A stretch of 64,000 nt of DNA from Chrysoperla carnea (taxonomy: Eukaryota > Arthropoda > Insecta > Neuroptera > Chrysopidae), in assembly GCF_905475395.1 (NCBI RefSeq), contig NC_058337.1:86980368-87044367 (forward strand), read 5' to 3'. The number at the start of each line of letters is the position of its first letter. Positions within the stretch are counted from its first letter, which is position 1. Made by a program: the position numbers and the translations under genes. Of this stretch, positions 1 through 10,734 are shown piece after piece. Under the pieces are notes generated by a model that was not told where the DNA came from, ran no database searches, and saw only the letters and a program-made list of their open reading frames with translations.

Positions 1-2
1 TA

Positions 3-428
3 CTGCGTGGTATATCATACGACTATTATGCACAATTATTATTAACCCAGAACCGAGTAAAAAAAGCTATCGATTGTCTTAAATCAGCATACGACATTTG
101 TGTTCAAGTCTTGGGAATTACCAGTAATCAATCAATCAAATTGTTAAATGATTTGGGCTCAGCGTATTGGCGTGCTGGTGATTTAAGTAATGCAGAATCA
201 TATTTTAAGAAATCATTAAGCCTTATTCAAATATCGGGTAATGAAAGTTACACAGGTGTTTTAAAATATAATTTAGGAACACTTTTAATGGAAAAAGGTT
301 TGTATAAAGACTCTCAACAAATGTGTAAAGAAGCTTGGCATTTTGCTAAAGCAAGTAATGATAATAATTTATTAGAAAGAGCTAGTGATTGCTTAGATAA
401 TGTAAAAAGTAAAATTAATAGTAAATAA
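3..428 (+). CDS. TTC19: TTC19-like tetratricopeptide repeat protein, 3' end (partial)
   Basis: The last 141 codons of a gene that begins before the window. The frame is open from base 3 to the TAA at 426-428, so the true start is not visible; the TTG at 111 is an internal leucine. The protein shows two to three TPR helix pairs: DYYAQLLLTQNRVKKAIDC, then SIKLLNDLGSAYWRAGDLSN, then YTGVLKYNLGTLLMEKGLYK, ending in a Lys-rich tail. Order and spacing of the repeats, and the phrase AYDIC followed by a DLG/NLGTLLM pattern, resemble the C-terminal half of TTC19. That mitochondrial protein is needed for respiratory complex III maintenance (family knowledge). No signal peptide can be judged because the N-terminus is absent. 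Another TPR protein cannot be excluded. The gene converges with the zinc transporter on the other strand. Confidence 0.72.
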   Translation: MRGISYDYYAQLLLTQNRVKKAIDCLKSAYDICVQVLGITSNQSIKLLNDLGSAYWRAGDLSNAESYFKKSLSLIQISGNESYTGVLKYNLGTLLMEKGLYKDSQQMCKEAWHFAKASNDNNLLERASDCLDNVKSKINSK

Positions 429-566
429 TGAAAAAAAAATTCAAACTTGTAAATACAGATATTTTTTGTTCAACATAGAACATAAAGAAATTCCAAGAAA
501 GAAAGGTTGAAATATTTCATTAAATTTATATAAGGATGAATTTTTGCTGACTTCGAGTTGAGACAT

Positions 567-671
567 AGTTATTGAAATAAATACCACGAAAAGTACTTTT
601 TTATTTCGAGTATCGTACGATACTCGAAATAAAATTTTATTTAGAAGATTGTGATATTTATTTCAATAACT
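567..671. repeat. Foldback hairpin just downstream of the TTC19-like gene
   Basis: Outer arms at 567-587 and 651-671 are reverse complements at 20 of 21 positions. Inside them lies a perfect 32-bp palindrome at 601-632 centred on CGTACG. The left arm also carries an AATAAA hexamer (576-581) in sense orientation 150 bases after the TTC19 stop codon, which could serve as its polyadenylation signal. Probably a small foldback MITE. Confidence 0.75.
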
Positions 672-2799
672 ATTTCATTAAGTTGTCTAGAGCACAAAAT
701 CAATAATTTCTATTGCCGCCTCCACACTATCGCGAAGTAGCACGAAGTCGGGCGAGGAATGATATTACGGAGATGATAATAGTGGTGTCTCGACTGTCCT
801 CGCCTTGCCTTATACAACTTCGCTAAAAAAGTGTTTTTTGTACACAACTCAAAGGTAATACGAGGCATGCTTGTGAGTCTTATTTCCACATCCTCGTGAT
901 TACTTGTATAGTTCAGTAGCTGTTGTGTATTGTATACAATTTTTGTTCAAAAGTTTTGTTATAAACGCACAGAGAGCTACCGCAACTGCAGCGTAACTAC
1001 GTACCAAAAACATATGTTTCCCTTGAGGCAACAAGGAAATATGTAACATGCTACACGTGTTAATTTTGTTGCTAGATGTTTCCGTTCGACTTCTTCCTTA
1101 AGTAATGAACAAATCTAGTCATTCAATATTATTTAAAAACCAATCCTATATGAGAAACGATAAAAAACGGCATTATCATTGTCGATAATTTATCGTTGAT
1201 CTTCTTTTGACCAATTCTCGGTAAAATTTCAATGTGGAATAATCAATCTACACTTTACCCTGTTTTAAAAATAAAGTAATTTGAAATTTTTGAACAAAAT
1301 TTGCGATACTAAAAATTGCAATGGAGAATAATCCATTTAGGCCATCTGGTTTAGTTCGACAAGGTAAGATTTGGGTAAATTATAAAAAAATGCCATAATT
1401 ATAGTTTTTATGAAAGAGGTTCATGATTTATACAATCGAACGCCTTGTTAAAATCAATGAATATTGTCGCAGCGCAACTGTTAATACTAATTTAAATCTA
1501 TTTGATATTTGATGCCAATCCCTAATTAAGACACTATTCAATAGTATTTCCTTGACTTTGTAGCTGTGATCTGTTTCACCATTCTCGGAATTAATCGCCT
1601 CCCAAACAATTTTATTTTTGTTCCCTGGAAAGTTTTCATTTCAAATCCATGTTTTTAACGATTGGTATTTGAGCTCCTCCACACTATCTCTTACTGGGGT
1701 TAAGAAGATTAAAAGTTTGTATGCGAATTCAGCTCCTAGCTGTTATTATCAAGAGTACTTTGGTTCTGGCAATTCTACAGTCTCCCCTTTCCGCTATTTT
1801 ATGTAGGTAGACATTTCTTGATTTCAAGACAAAAATCACGTTTCAATAAAAAGCATTTAACAATTTTCTAATAAAAGTGTTCCTCTATGTCTTACCAGTT
1901 TACGAGAACGATTTCTGAATCGCCACACTTTGGATTTTAAACGGAGTGTATAGTAAGTCTGTTTCACAATATAGTAGATAACGAGAATTAATGGATTTTA
2001 CAGTGGCATAATATAAACTAGTATTGATCAAAAACTTGTTGCTATCAATTTATATTGTGCTTCTTAAGTAAAAATGTTTTTGGTGGACTATATGCTTTTT
2101 CTCCAGTATATGTAGTTTCATTCATTTGTATGGAACCACTTGTTATGTTCTCAAATTTTACTATTCTTATATAGCATGCTTCTTACGGGGAGTCCAATAT
2201 CTTGTAATGTACTAAATTCAATTTCAATAACATCGGAGAATTGAAATGCTAAAATTTTGTGTAGAAATACAAAAATTTTGGTTAATGAATTCTCAATATA
2301 TCAAGGTTTGAGCTATCGAAGTCAATAATACATTAATATACTTGGTACACATAGTATTTTCCGACTGAGAAATATTTAGATTAAAGAAATATAAAAAAAA
2401 TTGGAATTATTGAGACTAAGTTACTTTCACACATAATAATTGTGAACAATTTCTAGTCAAATAATACGTATTTATAACCAAAAATTGGTACAAGTTATGT
2501 AATTTGTAATAATAAAATTTAATATATTTTGCTAATCAAATAAAAAACGTTATTTTTATTACATATACCTCTATTTAAAAGTTGATTTACCTGACACATT
2601 GAAAAAAGTAATACTCGGAACTTGTAAAAATTTTAAAATCCTAACATAAAAGCGAGTTAAAATTCTGATTGTTCTCATCATAGTATTGCATTTTGTTATA
2701 ACACCGAGTTTTCAGTTTTCTTCGGCGTAATTATAGACTTTATTCGCTGTATTGAAGGCAGCGAAGAAGAGTGAGGGTGTGTTATAAAGCCGTTTTATA
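672..2799. other. Intergenic, no gene seen
   Basis: AT-rich, with no coding-like open frame of convincing composition. A block at 715-845 is more GC-rich than its surroundings, with weak inverted symmetry (cctccacactatcgcgaag against a later gtggtgtctcg). Around 2695-2790 a degenerate segment ends in opposed TTATAACAC/GTGTTATAA motifs and resembles a stretch near 63190. Confidence 0.4.
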
Positions 2800-3130
2800 G
2801 CTCGTCTACGAACTTAAATCACTCGTTTACGAACTCACATTACGATCTGAGCACGCTATAAATTTTCAGCTCGTTATCTTTTCGTTTTTTAGTTATCATG
2901 ATGACGGTTAACACGCGGATAAATGGAAATAGATTAATTAAGCCATAAAGTGTTACAAACTTGGAACTAAACTTAATATATTTATTTCCACATATTTCGT
3001 ATATAAATGGTATAAAAATTGAATGGCAGAATACAGCCGGAAATGGACTAATTAGGTGATTTTATGAACACCTATACCAAAATTTATTCGTATCATCAAT
3101 ATTTCTAAGCGTTACATACTTAAAATATTT
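2800..3130 (+). repeat. R1 dispersed repeat, degenerate rearranged copy
   Basis: Contains R1 landmarks in shuffled order: GAGCACGCTATAA, TTTTCAGCTCG, GGAAATGGACTAATTAGG, GAACACCTATACCAAAATT and AAGCGTTACATAC. The segment ending in ATGGTATAAAAATT precedes, rather than follows, the GGACTAATTAGG segment, so this looks like two overlapping fragments or a rearrangement. Confidence 0.65.
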
Positions 3131-3711
3131 TGAATTCCTGTTCTGCTCGAAAGAAAGAATAGAAATTTAAAGTTCTCTAATTTGGACTCTCATGGGAAAA
3201 CAGACCGGTCGGTACGTTTTTTGATGTTGCACTTTGGGTTACAGTTTTGAAACTTCATTTGTAGTTTTCAGAAACTATAAAAAGAAATTTCACCCGATTT
3301 GATAAATTTTGTTTCGACGGAAATAGTCATATAGGCTCATTTTTTCAAAATGGCTGCCAAATTTAATAAAATAGAATAAATTGTTAAGGTGAGTCGAACA
3401 AAACTATTTCTACTCCGATTCGATCTTTAGCTAAGTGCAAGGATCATTTACTTCGAAAAATATTGGTTAACTTTCAAAAAATGAAAATAATCAAACATCC
3501 TGCATGCAAGGCATGAACTCCACGTATTTCGAACCAGGCGAATTAAATTAAGCCACCCCGTACTTAATTTGAAGCATAGATTGGCCTGGAGCCAAAACAA
3601 AAGTAGAACAATGTGACTCCCAGTCTAAACTATGGCTCGGAAAAAAATCGTTTTAAAATATTTCAAATATTGTGACTTTTTAACAATTTTCTTCATAGTG
3701 TTTTTATTGTT

Positions 3712-4332
3712 AACAAGTGAAATCAAACAATTGACTGAGTTAATTGTTGAAATACCATCCATAGTCAGTGTTGATTTCTTTATCACATAACACATACAAA
3801 CATGTGACACATACATAACTAATAAAGTATAGTACATATGTAAATGACTTTATAGGTTTCTGCATTACCGACCGACATTTAGTGTATAGTTTGTACACAT
3901 ATTATGTATAAAATTTTCGCCTAATTGGCGCCCTCACGGGTAAACAGTGATGTTTACGAAAAAATGTTTCAACCAAAAGTTGTTTAATTTTTGATAAGGA
4001 ACATTTTTTACATTTAAACTTTTGTTCTATCTCTAACGGTTTATAAGATGGGTCCTACGGACCCAAGACCCAATTGACCTATGATGCTCGTTTACGAACT
4101 CGACCTCACTTTTTACGTCCTGAGTACGCTGTAAAAATTTCAGCTCGATATCTTTTTTCGTTTTCGAGTTATCGTGTCCACAGACGGACGGACAACCGGA
4201 AATGGACTAATTAGGTGATTCTATGAACACCTATGACAAAATTTTTTTCCTAGCGTCATTATTTTTAAGCGTTACAAACTTTGGACTAAACTTAATATAC
4301 TATGTATATTTCATATATGCATGGTATAAAAA
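3712..4332 (+). repeat. R1 dispersed repeat, near full-length copy
   Basis: Starts AACAAGTGAAATCAAACAAT and ends ATGGTATAAAAA. Between them are the family landmarks in order: CAATTGACTGAGTTAATTG, GCGCCCTCACGGGTAAACAG, TTTACATTTAAACTTTTG, GGGTCCTACGGACCCAAGAC, a GACGGACGGACA run, GGACTAATTAGGTGATTC and GCGTTACAAACTTTGGACT. No coding capacity; presumably non-autonomous. Confidence 0.85.
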
Positions 4333-4545
4333 TGCGTAATTTTTGAGTTACAGGCTCTACTCGACCTATATTTTCTTAAAAAATTATCAAAAATCATTTC
4401 TGTTTTTCATGAATAAGGTCTATTACTTTGACAAAAATTACTTCATAACTTTTTTAGACATCGGGGAACTGCTAACACGCCATTTTCTAAATGAAAAAAA
4501 TTAAAAAGAAAGTAAATGAATCAGAGAGAAGCAGTAAGAAGGTTA

Positions 4546-4551
4546 TTTAAT
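4546..4551 (-). terminator. Possible polyadenylation signal for Catsup/ZIP7
   Basis: ATTAAA on the minus strand (TTTAAT as given), about 90 bases past the ZIP7 stop codon. It is the nearest variant hexamer I found; weak evidence on its own. Confidence 0.3.
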
Positions 4552-4637
4552 AAAAATAAAATGAAATTATATTAACAAATAATTATAAAAACAATTTGTT
4601 GATTAATCTAATTGTGATGTATATCTATACACAAAGT

Positions 4638-5915
4638 TCATTCGTATTCGGCAATTATAACCATCATGTATACTCCACATAATAACGCACCTATTTCTAA
4701 TATAGATTGACAAAACTTTTGCGGTTGTAAATCATCTAAAAGTTCTGGTATAACAGACACTAATGCAATATATATAAAACCACCAGCTGTAAATGGTAGA
4801 ACCCAATTCGTTGATTCAGTATCTGTTGTTTGAGTTAATAACGAAATCACTGTACCAGACATGGCACCAAGTGCTGTTGTTAATTGTAACCACATTGCTT
4901 TTGTTGGAGAACATCCAGATTGTATTAGAATTGCATAATCACCAATTTCGTGTGGTACTTCATGCAAGAGTATGGTTAATGTTGTTACCAAACCCACACT
5001 ATTACCAGCTAAATAGGATGCACCAATAGCTAATCCATCCGTAAAATTATGTGAAAAATCAGCAGCTAAATTTAAATAACCAGCTACTGCAATATCTTCT
5101 TCAGCATTTTGTACACAAGTTTGGTTACCATCTGTGTCAGTTGGATTAATTCCAGCAGTTTCTGAATCTGTCGGTGGAGTTGGTTTTAATTCGTCAGTAG
5201 TTGTTTCTTTATCGCTTCTTTCTGGTTTGATTCCTGCTTGTAAATCAGTTTTTTTACCATCGTCTACAGCTTCTGTAAGTTTTTTAGTCCCTCCCTCTTG
5301 TTCTTTTGATTTATTATTTAAGCCAGACGGAATTTTGGAATGTGAGTGTCCATGACCTCCTTTTACCATTCGCATTGCTTTTTCAATTGCTAAAAATGTG
5401 ACGATACCAGCCAAAACCCATAAACCCACAGACATATCATGTGGCGCGTGACCTTCTTCATCTCCATGTGAATGCCCGTGTGAGTGCGAATGAGAATGTG
5501 AATGCGAATGTGTATGTCCTCCTGACGGGTCTGGGGACATAGTCGCATGTGGTATTAAGTGTAAAAATGCATCACCTAACAAACCACCGGACGCAAACGC
5601 TAGCGACACTTTTAACAAAGGTTTTTTCTGTTCTGTGCCGTCTAATGGAATGAAAAATAATATGAAAAATGGTGCAACACTTATAAGAAACGTAGAACCT
5701 AATGCATAGAACCATACATCACTGACACTACGTTGAACGAGGGGATCACTTTTTGTGGGAATGTTAGCATTTGCTTCTTTTGAATATTTAAATGCCGGTT
5801 TCTCATCTTTACATAAACTATGACATAAAATTGGTAGGTCTAAAAAAATTATTAGGAATATAGTAATAAATATAAATGATGCTAAATACTTCTTAAAATT
5901 TGATTTCGTCAACAT
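4638..5915 (-). CDS. Catsup: ZIP family zinc transporter, SLC39A7/Catsup type
   Basis: A complete, intronless 425-residue protein; the ATG lies in an A-rich start context. Residues 10-35 form a hydrophobic signal or first membrane segment. Further membrane segments lie at about 66-90, 103-123, 163-182, 280-312, 342-362, 370-390 and 403-422. The two metal-binding ZIP signatures are intact: [11 protein letters not shown] (289-299) and [13 protein letters not shown] (318-330). HEVPHE is typical of the LIV-1 subfamily. A luminal-type His-rich run (134-150, alternating HS) and a second HGHSHS (188-193) fit ZIP7. A Lys/Glu/Thr-rich variable loop occupies about 195-275. ZIP7 proteins release zinc from ER and Golgi to the cytosol; in Drosophila, Catsup also limits tyrosine hydroxylase activity (family knowledge). 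Length is close to fly Catsup. It converges with the TTC19-like gene and is divergent from the kinesin. Confidence 0.93.
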   Translation of the reverse strand: MLTKSNFKKYLASFIFITIFLIIFLDLPILCHSLCKDEKPAFKYSKEANANIPTKSDPLVQRSVSDVWFYALGSTFLISVAPFFILFFIPLDGTEQKKPLLKVSLAFASGGLLGDAFLHLIPHATMSPDPSGGHTHSHSHSHSHSHGHSHGDEEGHAPHDMSVGLWVLAGIVTFLAIEKAMRMVKGGHGHSHSKIPSGLNNKSKEQEGGTKKLTEAVDDGKKTDLQAGIKPERSDKETTTDELKPTPPTDSETAGINPTDTDGNQTCVQNAEEDIAVAGYLNLAADFSHNFTDGLAIGASYLAGNSVGLVTTLTILLHEVPHEIGDYAILIQSGCSPTKAMWLQLTTALGAMSGTVISLLTQTTDTESTNWVLPFTAGGFIYIALVSVIPELLDDLQPQKFCQSILEIGALLCGVYMMVIIAEYE

Positions 5916-6457
5916 TTTTTCTACATTTAATAATTTTTATATGTTCACAATACCAAAATTTACAACGTCAAACATACGTTGTGTTGTCACACTACGACAA
6001 ACGTATGATTGAAATAAAATAAAACCCTATATTTTTAGTAGCAAAACAATGATAGTCACTAAAAAGGTAACCTTGATAAATATCGAAAACGCAATATTTT
6101 TTATATGTATTGTTTTAACGATTTAAATATTTAACTCAATAATTAACTGAACAATATACAATAGATTATATTTTTTACTCAAGTCGATTAAAATTTCCTT
6201 GAAACGAAAAAAAATACTATGTTGATAAAGGTACAGAAACGATAAATTAGTATGCGGTACGCTTGATACATTCCATGGTTTATCCAAAAGATTTAACATG
6301 GCGCACGATAATTTCAAAAATAATCACAGGGTTAACGCCAGGACCAAAAAACACCCAGGCCCGTGCTAACTCCACCCCATTGAAGACTGGGGTAGTAAAT
6401 GAACGAAATTCCCATATATATACCTTTAAATTAATAATATAATAAAATTGTTATTAT
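5916..6457. other. Intergenic; Catsup upstream region
   Basis: Should contain the minus-strand promoter of Catsup, but no clear TATA box or initiator stands out. A more GC-rich patch begins near 6328 and includes CAGGCCCGTGC (6356-6366), whose reverse complement recurs at 7546-7556. Confidence 0.35.
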
Positions 6458-7075
6458 AACAAGTGAAAACAAAGGGTTGACTGAGTTAATTGTTAAAATA
6501 CCATGTAAAGACAGTGTTATGATTACGCAATCGTTTTTTTTACGTCGTGTAAGTAAAGATAGATAGCCACTCTTACACACAAAGTTATAAGAGTAACTTT
6601 TCTCTCACTTCTTCAGTATACAGGTAGTGCAGGTACCTATATACAATACCTGTATACATATACTATATAATGTTTCTTAACTTAAATTGCTCTTTCACGG
6701 GTAAACAATGATGTTTACGAAAAAATGTTTCAAACAAAAGTTGTTTATTTTTTATAAGGAAAATTTATATTCAAACTTTTGTTATATGTCTAACGTTTTA
6801 CAAAATAACCCAATTGATCTATGTCGCTCTTTTACGAACTCCACCTCATTTTTTTACATCCTGAACACGCTTAAAAAGTTTCAGCTCGATATCTTTTTGC
6901 GTTTTTGAGTTATCGTGTTGTTAGACAGACGGACAGACAACCGAAAATGGACTAATTAGGTGATTTTAACAACTATACCAAAGTTTTGTTCGCAGTAACA
7001 ATGTTTTTAAGCGTTACAAACTTGGAACTAAACTTAGCTCACCTTGATATATTTCATATTTACATGGTACAAAAA
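6458..7075 (+). repeat. R1 dispersed repeat, near full-length copy
   Basis: Starts AACAAGTGAAAACAAAGGGT and ends near ACATGGTACAAAAAC. It keeps TTGACTGAGTTAATTGTT, CACGGGTAAACAATGATG, TTTCAAACAAAAGTTGTT, GACAGACGGACAGACAACCG and GGACTAATTAGGTGATTTT. The GGGTCCTACGGACCC segment is missing, an internal deletion relative to the copy at 3712. Confidence 0.85.
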
Positions 7076-8144
7076 CAGGTTAGCGCCGAGGAACATTTTC
7101 TGTACCTTTAGACACAAAAATAATCAAATTTTTAACTTTCGAGTATTGGAAGTAAATTACGCTTCGTGGTTAGGACAAGATATTAACACCAATTTGGAGA
7201 AGTGTGTGTGTGTGTGTGTACGCACGTACGATCACTCGAAGCACTCGATATTTGCAATAAATATGCGTTTCCAAATGTCTATTAAATTCTTCAATTCACG
7301 TTCTGGCAGTATTGCATGTGACAACAGCGACGAATGAACGCTCCTGTTCTGTTCAGACCTTGCGTCGTCTCAAAACATACTTTAGATTGACAATAACTGA
7401 AGATCGGCTAAACTGTTAGTCCTCGCTCAATGTACATCGCGGTGTAGAGGTTGATGTACACAGAGTTTTAGAAAAGTTTTTTCTGTACCTCACAGAATTA
7501 ACTTTTTAAAAAACAGTTTGAACCCCTGCCTTGGATAATTCCTGCGCACGGGCCTGCGTCTATGTTCTATAATAACACTTTTTTTTTATACGACTAAATA
7601 TGTATGTAAAAACAATAATTAGCCACTTGATTTGTTCTGAGATAATTTTTGCCACATCTTCGCAGGGTCCGTGGGTGAAACTGTGAGTGAATCTTATACT
7701 CACTCCCATAATCCCTTGCTTTTCTATTATCATTTCATATTTTGATACTCAGTAGTCTGATCTAATCGATATTTCAATTTAATTTTATATAGCCAATTAA
7801 TTAATTAGTCAGTAATTTTACGGGTGTAAATAGTAAATTACTGAACAACTAATTCTAAATTATAATAGTACGCTCCATCATCAGTCATTCTCGTCATATG
7901 TATATACTTAGGGTTATTTAAAAATTTTAAGTTGTCAGACGACAAAGCAGCCGTTAGGGAAAGTAACCAATCAAAATTATTATCATTGACGTTTTTAGAT
8001 TAAACCTAACGTATACATTTAAATATTATTTTAAATTAATCCAAAAAAATGTTTGAGGAATAAATTGTTAAGTAATGACGAAAAAAACCAAAAATAAAAA
8101 TTGAAACATTTCAAATCAACAAAGTTTTGAATAAATTTGAAGAT
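7076..8144. other. Intergenic upstream of the kinesin gene
   Basis: Holds a short GT microsatellite (7203-7218) and otherwise unassigned sequence. About 500 bases after R1 are slightly GC-richer and end with GCACGGGCCTG at 7546-7556. No promoter motif is obvious before the kinesin. Confidence 0.35.
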
Positions 8145-10238
8145 ATGTTGCCAATAACACAAAATGCAAGTGATTCAATTATTTATAAAGAATCATATAC
8201 AAAAATACAAAATGCTCATGTATTTCCATCGCTTGGAACACCAACTCGGAGTACACGAAAACCAGCCAGCACTCCGAAAACACCAGAATGTTTTAAAAGA
8301 GTGGACGTTGAAGAAATACAACCATTGTCTAAGGGTAAAATTAGTAAATTAAGTGTTGCTGTACGTATACGACCAATGACTCTTCGAGAAATGAATACAC
8401 CAGGCTGTATGAATGCAATTCAGGTGAAGGATAAAGATTTAGTTGTACAAATTTATACGGGAAATGATCTAACAAATGAAATAAGTCATTGTTTTCATTA
8501 TGACGATATATTATGGTCATGTGATCCCGAAAATGATATGTTCGCTAGTCAAGAAAAAGTTTATGAATCAGTGGGTCGACCATTGCTTGAAGAAACCTTT
8601 AAAGGATACAATGCATGTCTTTTTGCATATGGTCAAACAGGATCTGGTAAAAGCTATAGTATGATGGGCAATGAAAATGATTCAACCGATGCAGGTATTA
8701 TACCCCGTTTTTGTAAGGATTTATTCGACTGTGTTCAAAATCTGGATTCAGCATTATCCGTAGACATTGAAGTGAGTTACTTTGAAATATATAACGAAAA
8801 AATTCATGATTTATTATCCGACCAAAGCGTGGGACGTAGTGCTCCATTAAAAGTACGAGAACATCCTACTTGGGGACCGTATGTGGTTGATTTAAATGTA
8901 TATCAAGTTAATTCGTATCAATCATTACAAAATTGGATTCAAGTAGGAAATCGTTTACGAACAACAGCTTCAACGACGATGAATGAAAAATCATCTCGTT
9001 CACATAGTATTTTCAATATTATGTTAAATATCACCGCTCCTAAAGATCATCCGGAAATTGTGAGTAAACGAAGTAAAATTAGTTTCGTCGATTTAGCTGG
9101 CAGTGAACGCGTTGGTAGTATTACCAACAACGAAGAACGATTAAGACAAGGTGTTTATATAAATCGATCTTTATTAGCGTTGGGTAAAGTAATAGCCGCG
9201 TTGTCGGATCGTAGATCAACAAATCATGTACCTTATCGAGAATCAGTACTTACATGGCTATTACGAGAAAGTTTAGGGGGTAATTCTCGTACAAGTATGT
9301 TAGCAACAATAACACCAGCTAGTTGTCATTTAGAAGAGACTTTATCCACATTACGTTATGCCTCACAAGCTAGAAATATTGTAAATCGTGTCCGTATCAA
9401 TGAAGATCCAAACGATCGTTTAATACGTGAATTAAAAGCTGAAGTTGAAGTATTACGTGCGTTACAACAGGAATATTTACGCCAGTCAAGTTTTAATCGA
9501 TCTAGTTTAAATACCAGTTGTGCTTCAACCCAATCTCTTCCTGAAGAAACTATCGAACCGAAAAACAATAATCCAAGCGGTTGTGAATGTATTATTGAGA
9601 ACATTCATGGACGTTTATTTGTTGTTGTAAACGATTTGAAATTAAATGAAACAATTTTAGATGACCAAATTGATTTAAAACATGGCGAAAAATTAGTTCT
9701 AACTAGCACTAGCATAATTAACATCGAAAAAAGTGAAATATCATCATATTCAGATGACGAAGAAGATGGAAATTCTTCTATGTACTTAGAAAAATATACA
9801 AATATTTCAAATGATCAAATCGATGATTTGAATAAAAGTATCGTAGCGATTGAACGATATAACGATTGTAAGGAAAATATCAATTCGAATTCAAACTCAT
9901 TTATGGAATCTGAGTATTCTGGTTCAAATTTTTTAAAGCAAGTTGAAACAATATTGAGTGCTTCAAATTCTCCATTGAAATCATTACAAATTAAAACATT
10001 ATTTAATAATAGTTTTCAAAAGAAAGCAGCTCGAAAGAAAGAACAAGATAATATTTATAAGTATATTTTACAATTAGAGGAATGTAGCAAAGCAATTTCG
10101 AAATTTACGAAAAATGATAATGAAGTTGATGCTTTACAAATGCTAAATGAGGCTGTGCAAAATTTAAGTATGACATTCAGTAATTCCCGTCGTAAACATA
10201 AGACTGTGACATTTTTCAACGAGGACCAACTAAATTAA
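8145..10238 (+). CDS. Klp38B: Kinesin-3 family motor, KIF14/Klp38B type, short and intronless
   Basis: The first in-frame ATG is at 8145, after an in-frame TGA at 8076, giving 697 residues in one uninterrupted frame. Residues 1-66 are a variable N-terminal extension. The motor spans about 68-414, with P-loop GQTGSGKS (163-170), switch I NEKSSRSHS (280-288), switch II DLAGSE (316-321) and a kinesin-3 neck RVRINED (415-421). Phrases such as GIIPRFCKDLF, YNEKIHDLL, the REHP...GPYV segment and YRESVLTWLLRESLGGNS fit KIF14 and fly Klp38B, which act in chromosome positioning and cytokinesis (family knowledge). After a short helix (about 425-447) the tail is Asn/Ser/Asp-rich. I see only a doubtful trace of the FHA domain expected after the motor, around 490-530. 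Klp38B and KIF14 are much longer (over 1100 residues), so this copy is C-terminally reduced or divergent. All motor motifs are intact, so it is probably functional. Confidence 0.88.
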   Translation: MLPITQNASDSIIYKESYTKIQNAHVFPSLGTPTRSTRKPASTPKTPECFKRVDVEEIQPLSKGKISKLSVAVRIRPMTLREMNTPGCMNAIQVKDKDLVVQIYTGNDLTNEISHCFHYDDILWSCDPENDMFASQEKVYESVGRPLLEETFKGYNACLFAYGQTGSGKSYSMMGNENDSTDAGIIPRFCKDLFDCVQNLDSALSVDIEVSYFEIYNEKIHDLLSDQSVGRSAPLKVREHPTWGPYVVDLNVYQVNSYQSLQNWIQVGNRLRTTASTTMNEKSSRSHSIFNIMLNITAPKDHPEIVSKRSKISFVDLAGSERVGSITNNEERLRQGVYINRSLLALGKVIAALSDRRSTNHVPYRESVLTWLLRESLGGNSRTSMLATITPASCHLEETLSTLRYASQARNIVNRVRINEDPNDRLIRELKAEVEVLRALQQEYLRQSSFNRSSLNTSCASTQSLPEETIEPKNNNPSGCECIIENIHGRLFVVVNDLKLNETILDDQIDLKHGEKLVLTSTSIINIEKSEISSYSDDEEDGNSSMYLEKYTNISNDQIDDLNKSIVAIERYNDCKENINSNSNSFMESEYSGSNFLKQVETILSASNSPLKSLQIKTLFNNSFQKKAARKKEQDNIYKYILQLEECSKAISKFTKNDNEVDALQMLNEAVQNLSMTFSNSRRKHKTVTFFNEDQLN

Positions 10239-10506
10239 CCCAGATCTCTTTTTGAAATATTTGAATCGTTTGCAATTTCTTTTTTTAATTCCAATCGAGG
10301 CAACTCTCAAATAAACTACGAAAAAGAAATTTTATCGAATATTTGTATATTTTCTTAGCACTTATTTTTATGTGTTGACTATTAAAAAAAATTGATATAT
10401 TTTTTTTTAATTTTGTAATTTTTGTGTGATAATTAGTTTTTGTCTCTTTGTACACTTTTATTTATTTTTATCTGTTTAACTACTTCATCTGTTTCAATGC
10501 TTTTCT

Positions 10507-10512
10507 AATAAA
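10507..10512 (+). terminator. Polyadenylation signal candidate for the kinesin gene
   Basis: AATAAA about 270 bases after the stop codon in U-rich sequence. A second AATAAA lies at 10729-10734, directly before a long T run. Confidence 0.4.
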
Positions 10513-10734
10513 ATTGGAGAATCGGGAAAAAAAATGTATAAATTGTATCTTGTCTCATGTATCGTATTTTGTATTCGTGTAAATTGTTCTTGAAATTAAA
10601 CCCGTGAATCTACTCTTTTAGAAAGCATTGAATTCTATTCTTACCTCATTTTAATTTCACTGAAAGAAATAGTTTTAAACTAATATAAAAAATGTCTTTT
10701 ATATGTGTACATGTTATTATATTTTTATAATAAA

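Noticed and set aside
8127-8144. Kinesin start at the TTG at 8127
   Set aside because: Non-ATG start without need; the ATG at 8145 is the first in frame and gives an intact motor.
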